Assembly: GCF_005405005.1 (NCBI RefSeq)
Contig: NZ_BJDH01000005.1
Location: forward strand, 205,848-269,847
DNA length: 64,000 nucleotides
Reading direction: 5' to 3'
From: Lactiplantibacillus daoliensis
GTDB lineage: Bacteria > Bacillota > Bacilli > Lactobacillales > Lactobacillaceae
Made by a program: the position numbers and the translations under genes. The notes under the pieces were generated by a model. That model was not told the origin of the DNA. It saw only the letters and a list, made by a program, of their open reading frames with translations, and ran no database searches. Of this stretch, positions 44,545 through 53,601 are shown piece after piece (positions within the stretch are counted from its first letter, which is position 1; each line of letters starts with the position of its first letter).

Positions 44545-44937
44545 TTGGTGAATAATTCTAAGCATACCTTTAAATATCAACCAAATCTAGCTTCGAGTCT
44601 GATTGTCTGGTCATGGACTTGCCTGATTTTGATGGTCGGCTTGATTTGGTGGTTGGAAATACTCAAGTTTCAGTGGCCGTTGCTACTGATTGTGGCACTG
44701 TTCATTTTTGTCAGCGGGATTCAGATTGTCCTACGACGAGTGACGGTGGATCGCAACTTAATGATTTTTAGTACCGTGTTAAATCGGTCGTGGCTCGTCA
44801 TTCCACGTGATCAATTAGAAGCGATTACCGCAGTTAGAGGTGGTATCGAGGTTCGTATTGATGGTAATGACTATCGGTTCCTGATGGCGAAGAAGAGTCG
44901 GAATCAGTTAATTAATTTAGCACAAAACAATGAATAA
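44545..44937 (+). CDS. EbsA family membrane protein
   Basis: 130 residues. Two membrane helices (LIVWSWTCLILMVGLIWWL and PLLLIVALFIFVSGIQIV) are followed by a small cytoplasmic PH-like domain (LNRSWLVIPRDQLEAITAVR, GGIEVRIDGNDYRF). It matches the EbsA family first described in Enterococcus, usually located next to an RNase HI gene as here. Function unclear. Start at TTG 44545 or GTG 44548 after AAAGGA. Confidence 0.75.
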   Translation: MVNNSKHTFKYQPNLASSLIVWSWTCLILMVGLIWWLEILKFQWPLLLIVALFIFVSGIQIVLRRVTVDRNLMIFSTVLNRSWLVIPRDQLEAITAVRGGIEVRIDGNDYRFLMAKKSRNQLINLAQNNE

Positions 44938-44947
44938 CCGAACTTTT

Positions 44948-44988
44948 ACGACCAAATCAAAACTAATGTTTTGATTTGGTCGTTTTTT
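44948..44988 (+). terminator. Intrinsic terminator after ebsA
   Basis: ACGACCAAATCAAAAC-TAAT-GTTTTGATTTGGTCGT followed by T5. Confidence 0.9.
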
Positions 44989-45041
44989 GACGCTAAAACC
45001 GGTATAATTAACTTATCTTGATTAGAGGGGCGGATTTTTGA

Positions 45042-46697
45042 ATGAAAGATATCGAAATCGCACAAAAAGTGACACCGGCACCAATCACGGAAATCGCAGC
45101 AAAAGCTGGTTTATCAGCGGCTGAAATTGACCAATATGGGAGTGCCAAGGCCAAAGTCAAATTGCCATTACCACGCAAAGCAACTAAACGGAAATTGATT
45201 TTGGTGACGTCAATTAACCCAACACCAGCTGGTGAAGGAAAATCGACCGTGACCATTGGTTTGGGCGATGCGTTGACTAAAATTGGCAAATCAACCATGA
45301 TTGCGCTCCGCGAACCTTCGCTTGGACCAGTAATGGGAATGAAGGGTGGCGCCACTGGTGGCGGTTATTCGCAAGTGATTCCAATGGAAGATATTAACTT
45401 GCACTTTACCGGTGACATGCATGCGTTAACGGCCGCAAATAATACACTCGCGGCGCTCATTGATAATCATATCCAACAAGGTAATGCCTTAGGAATTGAT
45501 CAACGTCGGATTCAATGGAAACGGACCCTAGATATTAATGATCGCGCGCTACGCCGTATTGTTATTGGACTAGGTGGTCCAACTTCTGGTGTACCGCGTG
45601 AAGATGGCTTTGATATTACGGTTGCCAGCGAACTCATGGCAATTCTGTGTTTGTCCGAAAACATTGCTGACTTGAAAAAACGGATTAATCGGATTGTGAT
45701 TGGCTATACTCATGACCGTGAACCTGTCACCGTTGCTGATTTACAAGTTGGTGGTGCCATTGCTTTACTGTTGAAAGAAGCACTACGGCCTAATTTGGTT
45801 CAAACGTTGGCTCATACCCCCGCGATGGTACACGGTGGGCCGTTTGCTAATATTGCCCACGGGTGTAATAGTGTTTTGGCAACGCAAGCTGGGTTGAACT
45901 TGGCCGACTATACGGTGACTGAAGCCGGTTTTGGTGCCGATCTTGGTGGTGAAAAGTTCATGGATATTAATGTGCCAGCAGTGGGTCAAGCCCCAGATGC
46001 AGTGGTCATTGTTGCCACAATTCGCGCTTTGAAGATGCACGGTGGCGTTGCTTTAGCTGACTTGGGGACTGAAAACGTAGAAGCGCTGAACCAAGGAGCT
46101 GCCAACTTAGGTCACCACATTCGTGCTATGCAGCAATACGGTGTGCCAGTTGTTGTGGCAATCAATGAATTCACCGCAGATACTGACGCAGAGATTCAAG
46201 CTGTCAAAGCTTACTGTGCCAATCTAGGCGTTGAAGCTGTCTTGGCGGATGTTTGGGGTCAAGGTGGTGATGGTGCGACTGATTTAGCTGAAACGGTCGT
46301 GAAATTAGCAGATCAAGCGAGTGAATTTAAGCCGTTGTATGCTGCAAGTGACTCAATTGAAGCCAAAGTTAATGCAGTTGTCACTAAAATATACGGCGGC
46401 GCTAATGTGGAGTATTCTGGTAAGGCAAAACGGCAATTACGATCATTCGTAAAATATGGTTGGGACAAGTTACCAATTTGTATGGCGAAAACGCAATATT
46501 CTTTGAGTGACAATCCTAAATTATTGGGTGCACCAACTGGTTTTACGATTAAGGTTCGGGAATTCGTTCCTAAGTTAGGAGCCGGATTTATTGTGGCGCT
46601 CACGGGTAATGTGCTGACCATGCCGGGCTTACCTAAGCATCCAGCGGCATTAAATATGGATATTACCGATGATGGTAAAATCTCTGGCTTATTTTAA
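45042..46697 (+). CDS. fhs: Formate-tetrahydrofolate ligase
   Basis: 551 residues, usual size. It makes 10-formyl-tetrahydrofolate from formate, ATP and tetrahydrofolate for purine and fMet synthesis. [20 protein letters not shown] is the P-loop, [20 protein letters not shown] and [13 protein letters not shown] are family signatures, and [16 protein letters not shown] lines the active site. ATG with GAGGGGCGG upstream. A TATAAT at 45003-45008 may be its -10 box. A terminator follows, so it is monocistronic. Confidence 0.96.
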   Translation: MKDIEIAQKVTPAPITEIAAKAGLSAAEIDQYGSAKAKVKLPLPRKATKRKLILVTSINPTPAGEGKSTVTIGLGDALTKIGKSTMIALREPSLGPVMGMKGGATGGGYSQVIPMEDINLHFTGDMHALTAANNTLAALIDNHIQQGNALGIDQRRIQWKRTLDINDRALRRIVIGLGGPTSGVPREDGFDITVASELMAILCLSENIADLKKRINRIVIGYTHDREPVTVADLQVGGAIALLLKEALRPNLVQTLAHTPAMVHGGPFANIAHGCNSVLATQAGLNLADYTVTEAGFGADLGGEKFMDINVPAVGQAPDAVVIVATIRALKMHGGVALADLGTENVEALNQGAANLGHHIRAMQQYGVPVVVAINEFTADTDAEIQAVKAYCANLGVEAVLADVWGQGGDGATDLAETVVKLADQASEFKPLYAASDSIEAKVNAVVTKIYGGANVEYSGKAKRQLRSFVKYGWDKLPICMAKTQYSLSDNPKLLGAPTGFTIKVREFVPKLGAGFIVALTGNVLTMPGLPKHPAALNMDITDDGKISGLF

Positions 46698-46708
46698 ATA
46701 GTGTCTTA

Positions 46709-46741
46709 ATGGTCGACACATTTGTGTGCCGGCCATTTTTT
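46709..46741 (+). terminator. Intrinsic terminator after fhs
   Basis: ATGGTCGACACA-TTTG-TGTGCCGGCCAT followed by T6; two non-paired positions in the stem. Confidence 0.8.
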
Positions 46742-46864
46742 GCAACCGGGACTGAGGTTGCTTGTACGTTGGCCTTTTTAACTGACCAAATTATGGCACT
46801 TGGATTACTAAGCTACTGATGTCTGGTATAATTAAACAAGTTTAGTGAATTGTGAGGGTAAAAT

Positions 46865-47314
46865 ATGTGGATTTATTGGGCATTAATGTTTATTTTGGTC
46901 GTGATCGATCAACTAATTAAATCTGTGGTTGTCCGCCAAATTGCACTCGGGGCGACAAAAACAGTGGTACCAGGTTTGTTGTCATTAACAAATTTACATA
47001 ATAATGGAGCAGCTTGGAGCATTTTACAAGGTAAGCTGTGGTTTTTCTATTTAATCTCAATTGTCGCCTTAGCCGTAATGGGTTATTTATTATGGCGGCT
47101 ACGAACCCATCGCTTGTATGAATTTGGAATCGTGTTAATGATTGCTGGGACTTTAGGCAATTTTATTGATCGCCTGCGTATCGGCTACGTTGTCGATATG
47201 TTCCAATTAGATTTTATTAATTTTCCAATTTTTAATTTTGCGGATTCTTGTTTAACGGTTGGCGTGATTTTAATTTTGATTGCCGTTTTACGTGATGATA
47301 GTTTTGATAAGTAA
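46865..47314 (+). CDS. lspA: Lipoprotein signal peptidase (SPase II)
   Basis: 149 residues with four membrane helices. The catalytic aspartates are in GTLGNFIDRLRIGYVVDMF and FPIFNFADSCLTVG. VIDQLIKSVV at the start and NNGAAWSILQGK are also conserved. It removes signal peptides from lipoproteins after diacylglyceryl transfer. An extended -10-like GGTATAAT (46825-46832) lies upstream. It is followed 20 bases later by the rluD-type gene, the usual pairing in Firmicutes. Confidence 0.95.
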   Translation: MWIYWALMFILVVIDQLIKSVVVRQIALGATKTVVPGLLSLTNLHNNGAAWSILQGKLWFFYLISIVALAVMGYLLWRLRTHRLYEFGIVLMIAGTLGNFIDRLRIGYVVDMFQLDFINFPIFNFADSCLTVGVILILIAVLRDDSFDK

Positions 47315-47334
47315 GTTATAAAGGAGTCGATGGT

Positions 47335-48258
47335 TTGGCTGGAGCAACAACGGAACAACAATTTACGATCACTGATGAGACCGGACGCTTGGATAAGGTT
47401 TTGGCTGGTATTCAGACGATTTGGACACGGTCACAATTGGATAAACTAATTAAGACCGACCAAGTTACGCTGAATGGTCAAATTGTGGCAAGTAAGACCA
47501 AGGTGAAGCCCGGTGACGTGATTGTCGTGGCCGCACAAACGGTTCAAACAACTGAATTAGTGCCAGAAGACATTCCATTGGATATTGTTTACGAAGATGC
47601 GGATGTGATTGTTGTCAATAAGCCACAGGGCATGGTCGTGCATCCGGCTCCGGGGCATCCTGACCAAACGCTAGTAAATGCGTTGCTGTATCATAGCCCA
47701 CTGTCGACGATCAATGGTGAATTTCGACCTGGAATCGTGCACCGGATTGATAAAGACACGTCTGGATTGTTGATGGTTGCCAAAAATGATCATGCCCATC
47801 AGTCACTGGCGGCGCAACTAAAAGCTAAGACCAATCGACGTGAATACGTTGCGTTGGTACATGGCGTCATCAAAGAGGCCAGCGGGACAATTAATGCGCC
47901 GCTGGGCCGCTCACCGAAGGATCGTAAAAAACAGGCTATCGTTCAGAATGGTCGTCATGCGGTCACACATTTCATGGTGTTAAAACGATATCAGCATTAC
48001 ACCTTGATCAGTTGTCGTTTAGAAACCGGTCGGACCCACCAAATTCGCGTCCATTTACAATCGATTGGTCATCCACTGGTCGGTGATCCTTTATATGGAC
48101 CAAAAAAGACGATCAAGGGTCATGGCCAATTTTTGCATGCGCGATTGTTAGGTTTTAAGCATCCCGTTACGGGCGAACAATTGACCTTCGAAGCACCGCT
48201 GCCTGAAATTTTCAAGGCGACCTTGGCAAAGCTTGACAAAACAGATCTGAATCATTAA
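47335..48258 (+). CDS. rluD: RluD-type 23S rRNA pseudouridine synthase
   Basis: 307 residues. An S4 RNA-binding domain (RLDKVLAGIQTIWTRSQLDK ... VTLNGQIVASKTKVKPGD) precedes the synthase, whose catalytic Asp is in VHRIDKDTSGLLMVAKND; LVNALLYHSP and ETGRTHQIRVHLQSIGHPLV are further motifs. It isomerises uridines in 23S rRNA. TTG start after GGAG. It is co-transcribed with lspA; in many Firmicutes pyrR follows, as it does here behind an attenuator. Confidence 0.93.
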   Translation: MAGATTEQQFTITDETGRLDKVLAGIQTIWTRSQLDKLIKTDQVTLNGQIVASKTKVKPGDVIVVAAQTVQTTELVPEDIPLDIVYEDADVIVVNKPQGMVVHPAPGHPDQTLVNALLYHSPLSTINGEFRPGIVHRIDKDTSGLLMVAKNDHAHQSLAAQLKAKTNRREYVALVHGVIKEASGTINAPLGRSPKDRKKQAIVQNGRHAVTHFMVLKRYQHYTLISCRLETGRTHQIRVHLQSIGHPLVGDPLYGPKKTIKGHGQFLHARLLGFKHPVTGEQLTFEAPLPEIFKATLAKLDKTDLNH

Positions 48259-48261
48259 TCT

Positions 48262-48318
48262 AACAGTAATAAGAGTCCTTTAATCCGGCCCAGAGAGACT
48301 GAAAGGCAAACTACTGTT
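48262..48318 (+). promoter_or_regulatory. PyrR-binding loop (anti-antiterminator) of the pyrR attenuator
   Basis: Outer stem AACAGTA/TACTGTT and inner CCTTT/AAAGG enclose CCCAGAGAGACTGAAAGG, which matches the PyrR RNA-binding consensus (CCAGAGAGGCT...AAGG). A terminator follows at 48336. Uridine nucleotide-bound PyrR would hold this hairpin and let the terminator form. The control may come from this PyrR, another PyrR in the genome, or both. Confidence 0.85.
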
Positions 48319-48326
48319 AACAATAA

Positions 48327-48947
<621 letters not shown>

Positions 48948-48978
48948 CAGCTTAATTCAAAAGTGAGAAGGGATCGAC

Positions 48979-50061
48979 ATGGCAGACCGCTACTTAATTC
49001 TTGAAGACGGCAGTGCCTACCTAGGTGAAGGCTTCGGCTCACCAGCGGTTTCTACCGGCGAAATCGTGTTCAATACGAGCATGACAGGTTATCAAGAAAT
49101 TATTACAAATCAAATCTATCATAATCAAATTGTGGCATTTACACAGCCAACCATTGGTAGCTACGGTATTAATCATGATAGTTATGAATCGATTTTACCA
49201 ACAGTTAAAGGCGTGGTAGTACGCGATGTTGCCAGTATTTCAACGAATCGTCAGCGCCGTTGGTCACTAGATCAATATTTAAAACAACAAAATATCCCCG
49301 GAATCAGTCATATTGATACTAGACACCTCGCCAAACAATTGCGAGCCAGTGGTCCGATGAAGGCCAGTATTGTGGATGTCGCGGATGCGCATGCGTTTGA
49401 TCAGTTAGGCGCGACAGTTTTGACGAATCGTCAAGTGGCTGCCGTTGCTACTCCCAAACCGTATCCAAACCCGGATACTGGACTAAATGTGATTGTGATT
49501 GATTTTGGGCTCAAACACGGAATTCTACGTGAACTCAGTAAAAGATCTTGCAACGTGACGGTTTTGCCATATACGGCCACGACTGAAGAGATCATCAATT
49601 TGGATCCCGATGGTGTGGTCCTATCTACGGGCCCCGGTAAACCACAAGATTTACCAGAGAGCGTGTTAACGATGATCCAAAAGATTCAGAACCGGATTCC
49701 ATTGTTTGCGATTGGGCTGGGACATGAACTATTTGCAATGGCCAATGGGGCGCAAATTATGAAGTTGTCACCGGAACATCATGGCGCTAATCATCCAATT
49801 CGTGAAGTAATCACGAATCAAATCGTCTATGCTTCACAAGGGCAAGGTTACGCTGTCAACCCCGAGACCATCGATCGAAATAAGTTGATTACCACCTTTG
49901 TTGATCTTATCGATGGCACGATCCAAGGGTTACGTTATCGTGATTTTCCGGCCTTTTCAGTCCAGTTTTTCCCAGATGGTGCACCGGGTCCAACTGAGAC
50001 ACGTGATATTTTTGATGAATTTGTAGAATCCATGCAACAAGCAAGGGGGCCCGTTTGGTGA
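48979..50061 (+). CDS. carA: Carbamoyl-phosphate synthase small-subunit-like protein, glutaminase triad lost
   Basis: 360 residues, full CarA length and domain order: N-terminal domain (YLILEDGSAYLGEGFG; FNTSMTGYQEIITN; THIDTR-like HIDTRHLAKQLRA) then a class I glutaminase domain (VIVIDFGLKHGILREL; LSTGPGKPQDLPE). In the glutaminase the nucleophile site FGICLGHQ reads FAIGLGHE, with Gly246 in place of Cys; and VQYHPE reads VQFFPD, with Phe331 for His and Asp333 for Glu. All three triad residues are therefore replaced, while the frame and surrounding fold are intact. It probably cannot hydrolyse glutamine but may still bind the large-subunit-like partner. It lies 31 bases after pyrR and overlaps the carB-like gene. 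Confidence 0.9.
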   Translation: MADRYLILEDGSAYLGEGFGSPAVSTGEIVFNTSMTGYQEIITNQIYHNQIVAFTQPTIGSYGINHDSYESILPTVKGVVVRDVASISTNRQRRWSLDQYLKQQNIPGISHIDTRHLAKQLRASGPMKASIVDVADAHAFDQLGATVLTNRQVAAVATPKPYPNPDTGLNVIVIDFGLKHGILRELSKRSCNVTVLPYTATTEEIINLDPDGVVLSTGPGKPQDLPESVLTMIQKIQNRIPLFAIGLGHELFAMANGAQIMKLSPEHHGANHPIREVITNQIVYASQGQGYAVNPETIDRNKLITTFVDLIDGTIQGLRYRDFPAFSVQFFPDGAPGPTETRDIFDEFVESMQQARGPVW

Positions 50062-52616
50062 ATAATCAAATTTCAAAAGTTTTAATTATTGGTGCGGGCC
50101 ACAATGATATTGGTCGTGAGGGCCAACACGATGCTGCGGTGACGCAAATTGGTAGTGCCATTCGTAAGTTGGGTATCGCCGTGATTCTCGTCGACAATAA
50201 CCCATTTTCGGTTGCTGCCGAGAATAATTTTGCCGATAAAGTTTACATTGAACCTTTGACGGTAGGGTCGTTAACGAAAATTATTCAAACGGAGCAACCA
50301 GATGGCTTGATTCCATCATTGGGTGGTATTCAAGCCGTGAACTTGATTCAAGGGTTAATTCGAAATAATGTTTTGAAAAATAATCAATTACAATTATTGC
50401 AATGGGATGCTGAAATGATCGATTTGGTCGTGAATCCCGCATTAATGAGCAACCAATTGAAGGATCTGTCGCAACCGGTAATTGCCTCACAAGTAGTTGC
50501 CAACCAAGCCGAAGCCGATCAAGTGGTTCACTCAGTTGGTTTCCCAGTCATTGTGAAGTCGGTTGCCCCTCGAATCGAAGCCAGTCGACAATTATGTGAA
50601 GATGAAGAAGATTTTCAACGGGCATTGGCCCAAGGGTTTAAGTTGTCGGCGACGAAACAATGCATCGTTGAACAAAGTATTGTCGGGTACAAAGAGATTG
50701 AATTTGTCGGTGTTCGTGATCACAAAGGGACGGCCTTATTAGTTGCTGGCATGGAAAACTTCGATCCGGTGGGGATTCACTCTGCTGACTCAATCATTTT
50801 TGCACCAACGCAAACCATTACCGATCAGGAGTATCAACAATTTCGTTCTGCGACATTAAAAATTATGCAGGCTTTGCACATTGTCGGTGCTTGCCATGTG
50901 CAATTTGCCTTAGATCCGACCACGCAGAGTTATTATGTAATCAAGGTGACGCCTTACTTTGACCGGGCAATGGCGTTAGCTGCTCGATCAACTGGCTATC
51001 CGCTGGCAACAATTGTGGCGAATTTGTTAGCTAATCTCAGCTTGGCAGAGATCAAGTTGCCAGCGGCGTATCGTAAGCAAACGGCCCTGATTGAGCCGGT
51101 CCTAGATCATATTGTCTGTCGAATTCCGATTTGGCCATTCAATGTTTTGAAAAAGGTTAGTCATCAATTGGATACGGTGATGGAATCAACTGGTTCTGTG
51201 ATTGGGATTGGTCGTTCAACCGAAGAGGCATTGTTGAAAGGGCTGCGTGCAACCGATGAATCTCGTTATCATGTGATTGCTAATCAGCCGCAACGTTATT
51301 CGGAAGGTGAATTGATTCAACGGTTGATCCATCCCCAAGCCGGTCGAATGCTGGTATTGTTGGAAGCTTTAAATCGGGGTTATCAAATCGATGAACTTGC
51401 AGAACTGACAAAAATTGATGCGTTTTACTTTTATAAACTAAGTCATATTATTGCGATCGAAAAAGCCTTACGTGATCATCCGTTTGATGTCCACGCGCTT
51501 GGTCGGGCAAAATACTTTGGTTTTACGGACGAAGACGCCGCGGCTGCATGGCAGTCTACGCCTGAAAAAGTCGCTCATTTTGCGATTGAGAATGAAATCC
51601 AGGCAACTTTCAAGGAAGTTGAGCCAACGGCTGGTGAATTTACGGAGCAAACCAATACTTATTATTCAACTTATGAGTTTGACAATGAAAGTACAAAATT
51701 GCCCGATCGTCGTGCGGTTGTGATTGGTACTGGCGCTAATCGAATTGGGACGAATCATGCTAATGACTACTTGGTTTCGCAACTCTTGTTTTACTTAAAA
51801 AAGGCTGATTATCAGACGATCTTAATTAACGCGAATCCAAATAGTGTCGCCATGACGCCACAATTAGCGGTTAAACGGTATATTGAGCCTAAACAGGTTT
51901 CCGATATCTTGAATATTTTGGCGATTGAAAAACCCGCAATTATCTTCACCACTTACCATGATTATCGCTTGGGACAACAACTGACCAAGCTGGGGTATCA
52001 GGTCAGTCAAATTAATAATGGTTTGCCACGTGAACAAATTAAGACGAATGATTCGCCGGCAGTCGAAGTGATTACCGACGGCAGTGAAGTCTCAATTTTT
52101 GGAATCAGTGAGATTATCGCGGGAAATAATTTACGTCCGGGCGTGCATGGTTCGGTATCAGTTTTCCCAATTCAGGATAAAGCAGAGAATCAAGCGATCG
52201 ATGCTTTAAGTACCGAAATTAAGCAACGGGTCTTAACCTTTGGGGTTCCGGGATTATATACGGTTCGACTGACAATCGTCGATGAGGAGCTACATTTGGC
52301 GACAATTGAGCCCATGAGTTTGGCAACGATGGCGTTGATCAGTAAGGCCAGCGGGTCTAGTGTGACGCGGCTTTTGCTGCACGTTAAGCTCGGTGAGCCG
52401 TTGGAAAAGGTAATGTACGATTACCCAGACTTGGCAAAGTTAAAGACGATTTTTGTACAAGCTAATACTTTTCCTTATAATCAATTACAAGTTTATGATG
52501 AAGACGAAGTAACTGGTGAACCTGGACATGCTACGGGTACCGTAATTGCACATGGTGAAACGTTAAAAGAGGCCCTAACTGCCTTAAATGCGGGTAATGA
52601 GAGTACCGATTTTTAA
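50058..52616 (+). CDS. carB: Carbamoyl-phosphate synthase large-subunit-like protein, shortened and active sites lost
   Basis: About 852 residues against roughly 1060 for normal CarB. The first half keeps the biotin-carboxylase-like start (VLIIGAGHNDIGREGQHDAA), PSLGGIQAVNL and an ATP-grasp body (VEQSIVGYKEIEFVGV, GMENFDPVGIHSADSI). But the glycine-rich loop RPSFTMGGSGGG reads KSVAPRIEASRQ, and the metal site E-M-N-P-R reads K-V-T-P-Y (codons from 50943). The second half keeps its pre-ATP-grasp start (VVIGTGANRIG) but lacks most of the ATP-grasp N-lobe, and its E-x-N-P-R reads T-I-E-P-M (about 52300). The C-terminal allosteric domain is short or changed. GTG start overlaps the carA-like stop; TTG at 50055 is an alternative. 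Confidence 0.9.
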   Translation: MNNQISKVLIIGAGHNDIGREGQHDAAVTQIGSAIRKLGIAVILVDNNPFSVAAENNFADKVYIEPLTVGSLTKIIQTEQPDGLIPSLGGIQAVNLIQGLIRNNVLKNNQLQLLQWDAEMIDLVVNPALMSNQLKDLSQPVIASQVVANQAEADQVVHSVGFPVIVKSVAPRIEASRQLCEDEEDFQRALAQGFKLSATKQCIVEQSIVGYKEIEFVGVRDHKGTALLVAGMENFDPVGIHSADSIIFAPTQTITDQEYQQFRSATLKIMQALHIVGACHVQFALDPTTQSYYVIKVTPYFDRAMALAARSTGYPLATIVANLLANLSLAEIKLPAAYRKQTALIEPVLDHIVCRIPIWPFNVLKKVSHQLDTVMESTGSVIGIGRSTEEALLKGLRATDESRYHVIANQPQRYSEGELIQRLIHPQAGRMLVLLEALNRGYQIDELAELTKIDAFYFYKLSHIIAIEKALRDHPFDVHALGRAKYFGFTDEDAAAAWQSTPEKVAHFAIENEIQATFKEVEPTAGEFTEQTNTYYSTYEFDNESTKLPDRRAVVIGTGANRIGTNHANDYLVSQLLFYLKKADYQTILINANPNSVAMTPQLAVKRYIEPKQVSDILNILAIEKPAIIFTTYHDYRLGQQLTKLGYQVSQINNGLPREQIKTNDSPAVEVITDGSEVSIFGISEIIAGNNLRPGVHGSVSVFPIQDKAENQAIDALSTEIKQRVLTFGVPGLYTVRLTIVDEELHLATIEPMSLATMALISKASGSSVTRLLLHVKLGEPLEKVMYDYPDLAKLKTIFVQANTFPYNQLQVYDEDEVTGEPGHATGTVIAHGETLKEALTALNAGNESTDF

Positions 52617-52621
52617 ATTTG

Positions 52622-52662
52622 AAAACAGTCCACGACGACGGTTGGTTGTGTGGACTGTTTTT
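52622..52662 (+). terminator. Intrinsic terminator of the pyrR operon
   Basis: AAAACAGTCCAC ... GTGGACTGTTTTT hairpin just after the carB-like stop. Confidence 0.88.
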
Positions 52663-52738
52663 GCCCGTTGGGTGACAGCGGTTACAATCTTCGCTATAAT
52701 TTAGCTGGAACGTTACTTTTTAAATTGGAGTGAGTGAA

Positions 52739-53329
52739 ATGACAAAGACACTTTATTTGATGCGGCATGGTCAAACGCTGTTTAATCAATTGCATAAGAT
52801 ACAAGGCGCATGTGATTCACCCTTGACTGCTCAAGGAATTGCGGATGCGCAACAGGTCGGCCGAAACTTTAAGGCACACGGTGTCACATTTGACCACGTC
52901 TATAGTTCAACCCAAGAACGTGCCAGTGATACCCTCGAGTTAGTCACGGATCAACCCTATGAGCGCTTAAAGGGACTTAAGGAATGGGACTTTGGCTTGT
53001 TTGAGGGTGAGAGTGAGCGTCTCAATCCACAGCAAGATCCAATTAGAAAGTCGTATGGTGACTACTTCTTAGCTTATGGTGGTGAATCAGATTTGCAGGT
53101 TCAGGCACGGATGGTAAAGACACTGCGCACGATCATGGACCAGCCTGATCATCAGGAAGTTTTGGCAGTCAGTCATGGTGGTGCCGATTTCATGTTTCTT
53201 CGTCGGTGGTTATCGATTGATGAGATCAAGCGGCAAGAAATCAAATTTACCAATTGTGCAGTGTTAAAGTTTAGTTACGAAGCGGGCGAGTTTACATTCG
53301 AACACTGTTATCGTCCTGAGGACCAATAG
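52739..53329 (+). CDS. Histidine phosphatase family protein (phosphoglycerate mutase-like)
   Basis: 196 residues. LYLMRHGQTLFN carries the phospho-accepting His (R-H-G), YSSTQERASDTLEL the second Arg, LKEWDFGLFEGES the acidic motif and LAVSHGGADFMF the second catalytic His. This is the GpmB/broad-specificity phosphatase branch rather than the glycolytic mutase. Start ATG 52739, after GGAG at proper spacing. Confidence 0.9.
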   Translation: MTKTLYLMRHGQTLFNQLHKIQGACDSPLTAQGIADAQQVGRNFKAHGVTFDHVYSSTQERASDTLELVTDQPYERLKGLKEWDFGLFEGESERLNPQQDPIRKSYGDYFLAYGGESDLQVQARMVKTLRTIMDQPDHQEVLAVSHGGADFMFLRRWLSIDEIKRQEIKFTNCAVLKFSYEAGEFTFEHCYRPEDQ

Positions 53330-53412
53330 CGGGAACTTACTTCTTTAAATTAAAATTATGTAAACTAGAGAACGATTTTTTACTCAGCTATTTTTGCTGG
53401 GACCGAAAAGAT

Positions 53413-53440
53413 GAAGTTGTGAATAGCAACTTCTTTTTTT
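53413..53440 (+). terminator. Intrinsic terminator
   Basis: GAAGTTG-TGAATA-GCAACTTC followed by T7, downstream of the phosphatase gene. Confidence 0.85.
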
Positions 53441-53601
53441 GTCCAGTTGATGTTCGAAAATTTGAATCACAATAAGATGTGAGGACGAATGTTAGTTTTA
53501 TTTATATGCAAATGGATTAGAGCGCAACAGCTGTTAAAGCTGGAAATGGTATTACTATAATATGATGATTAAACAATTCAACCAGCGGCTAGGCAATAGT
53601 T

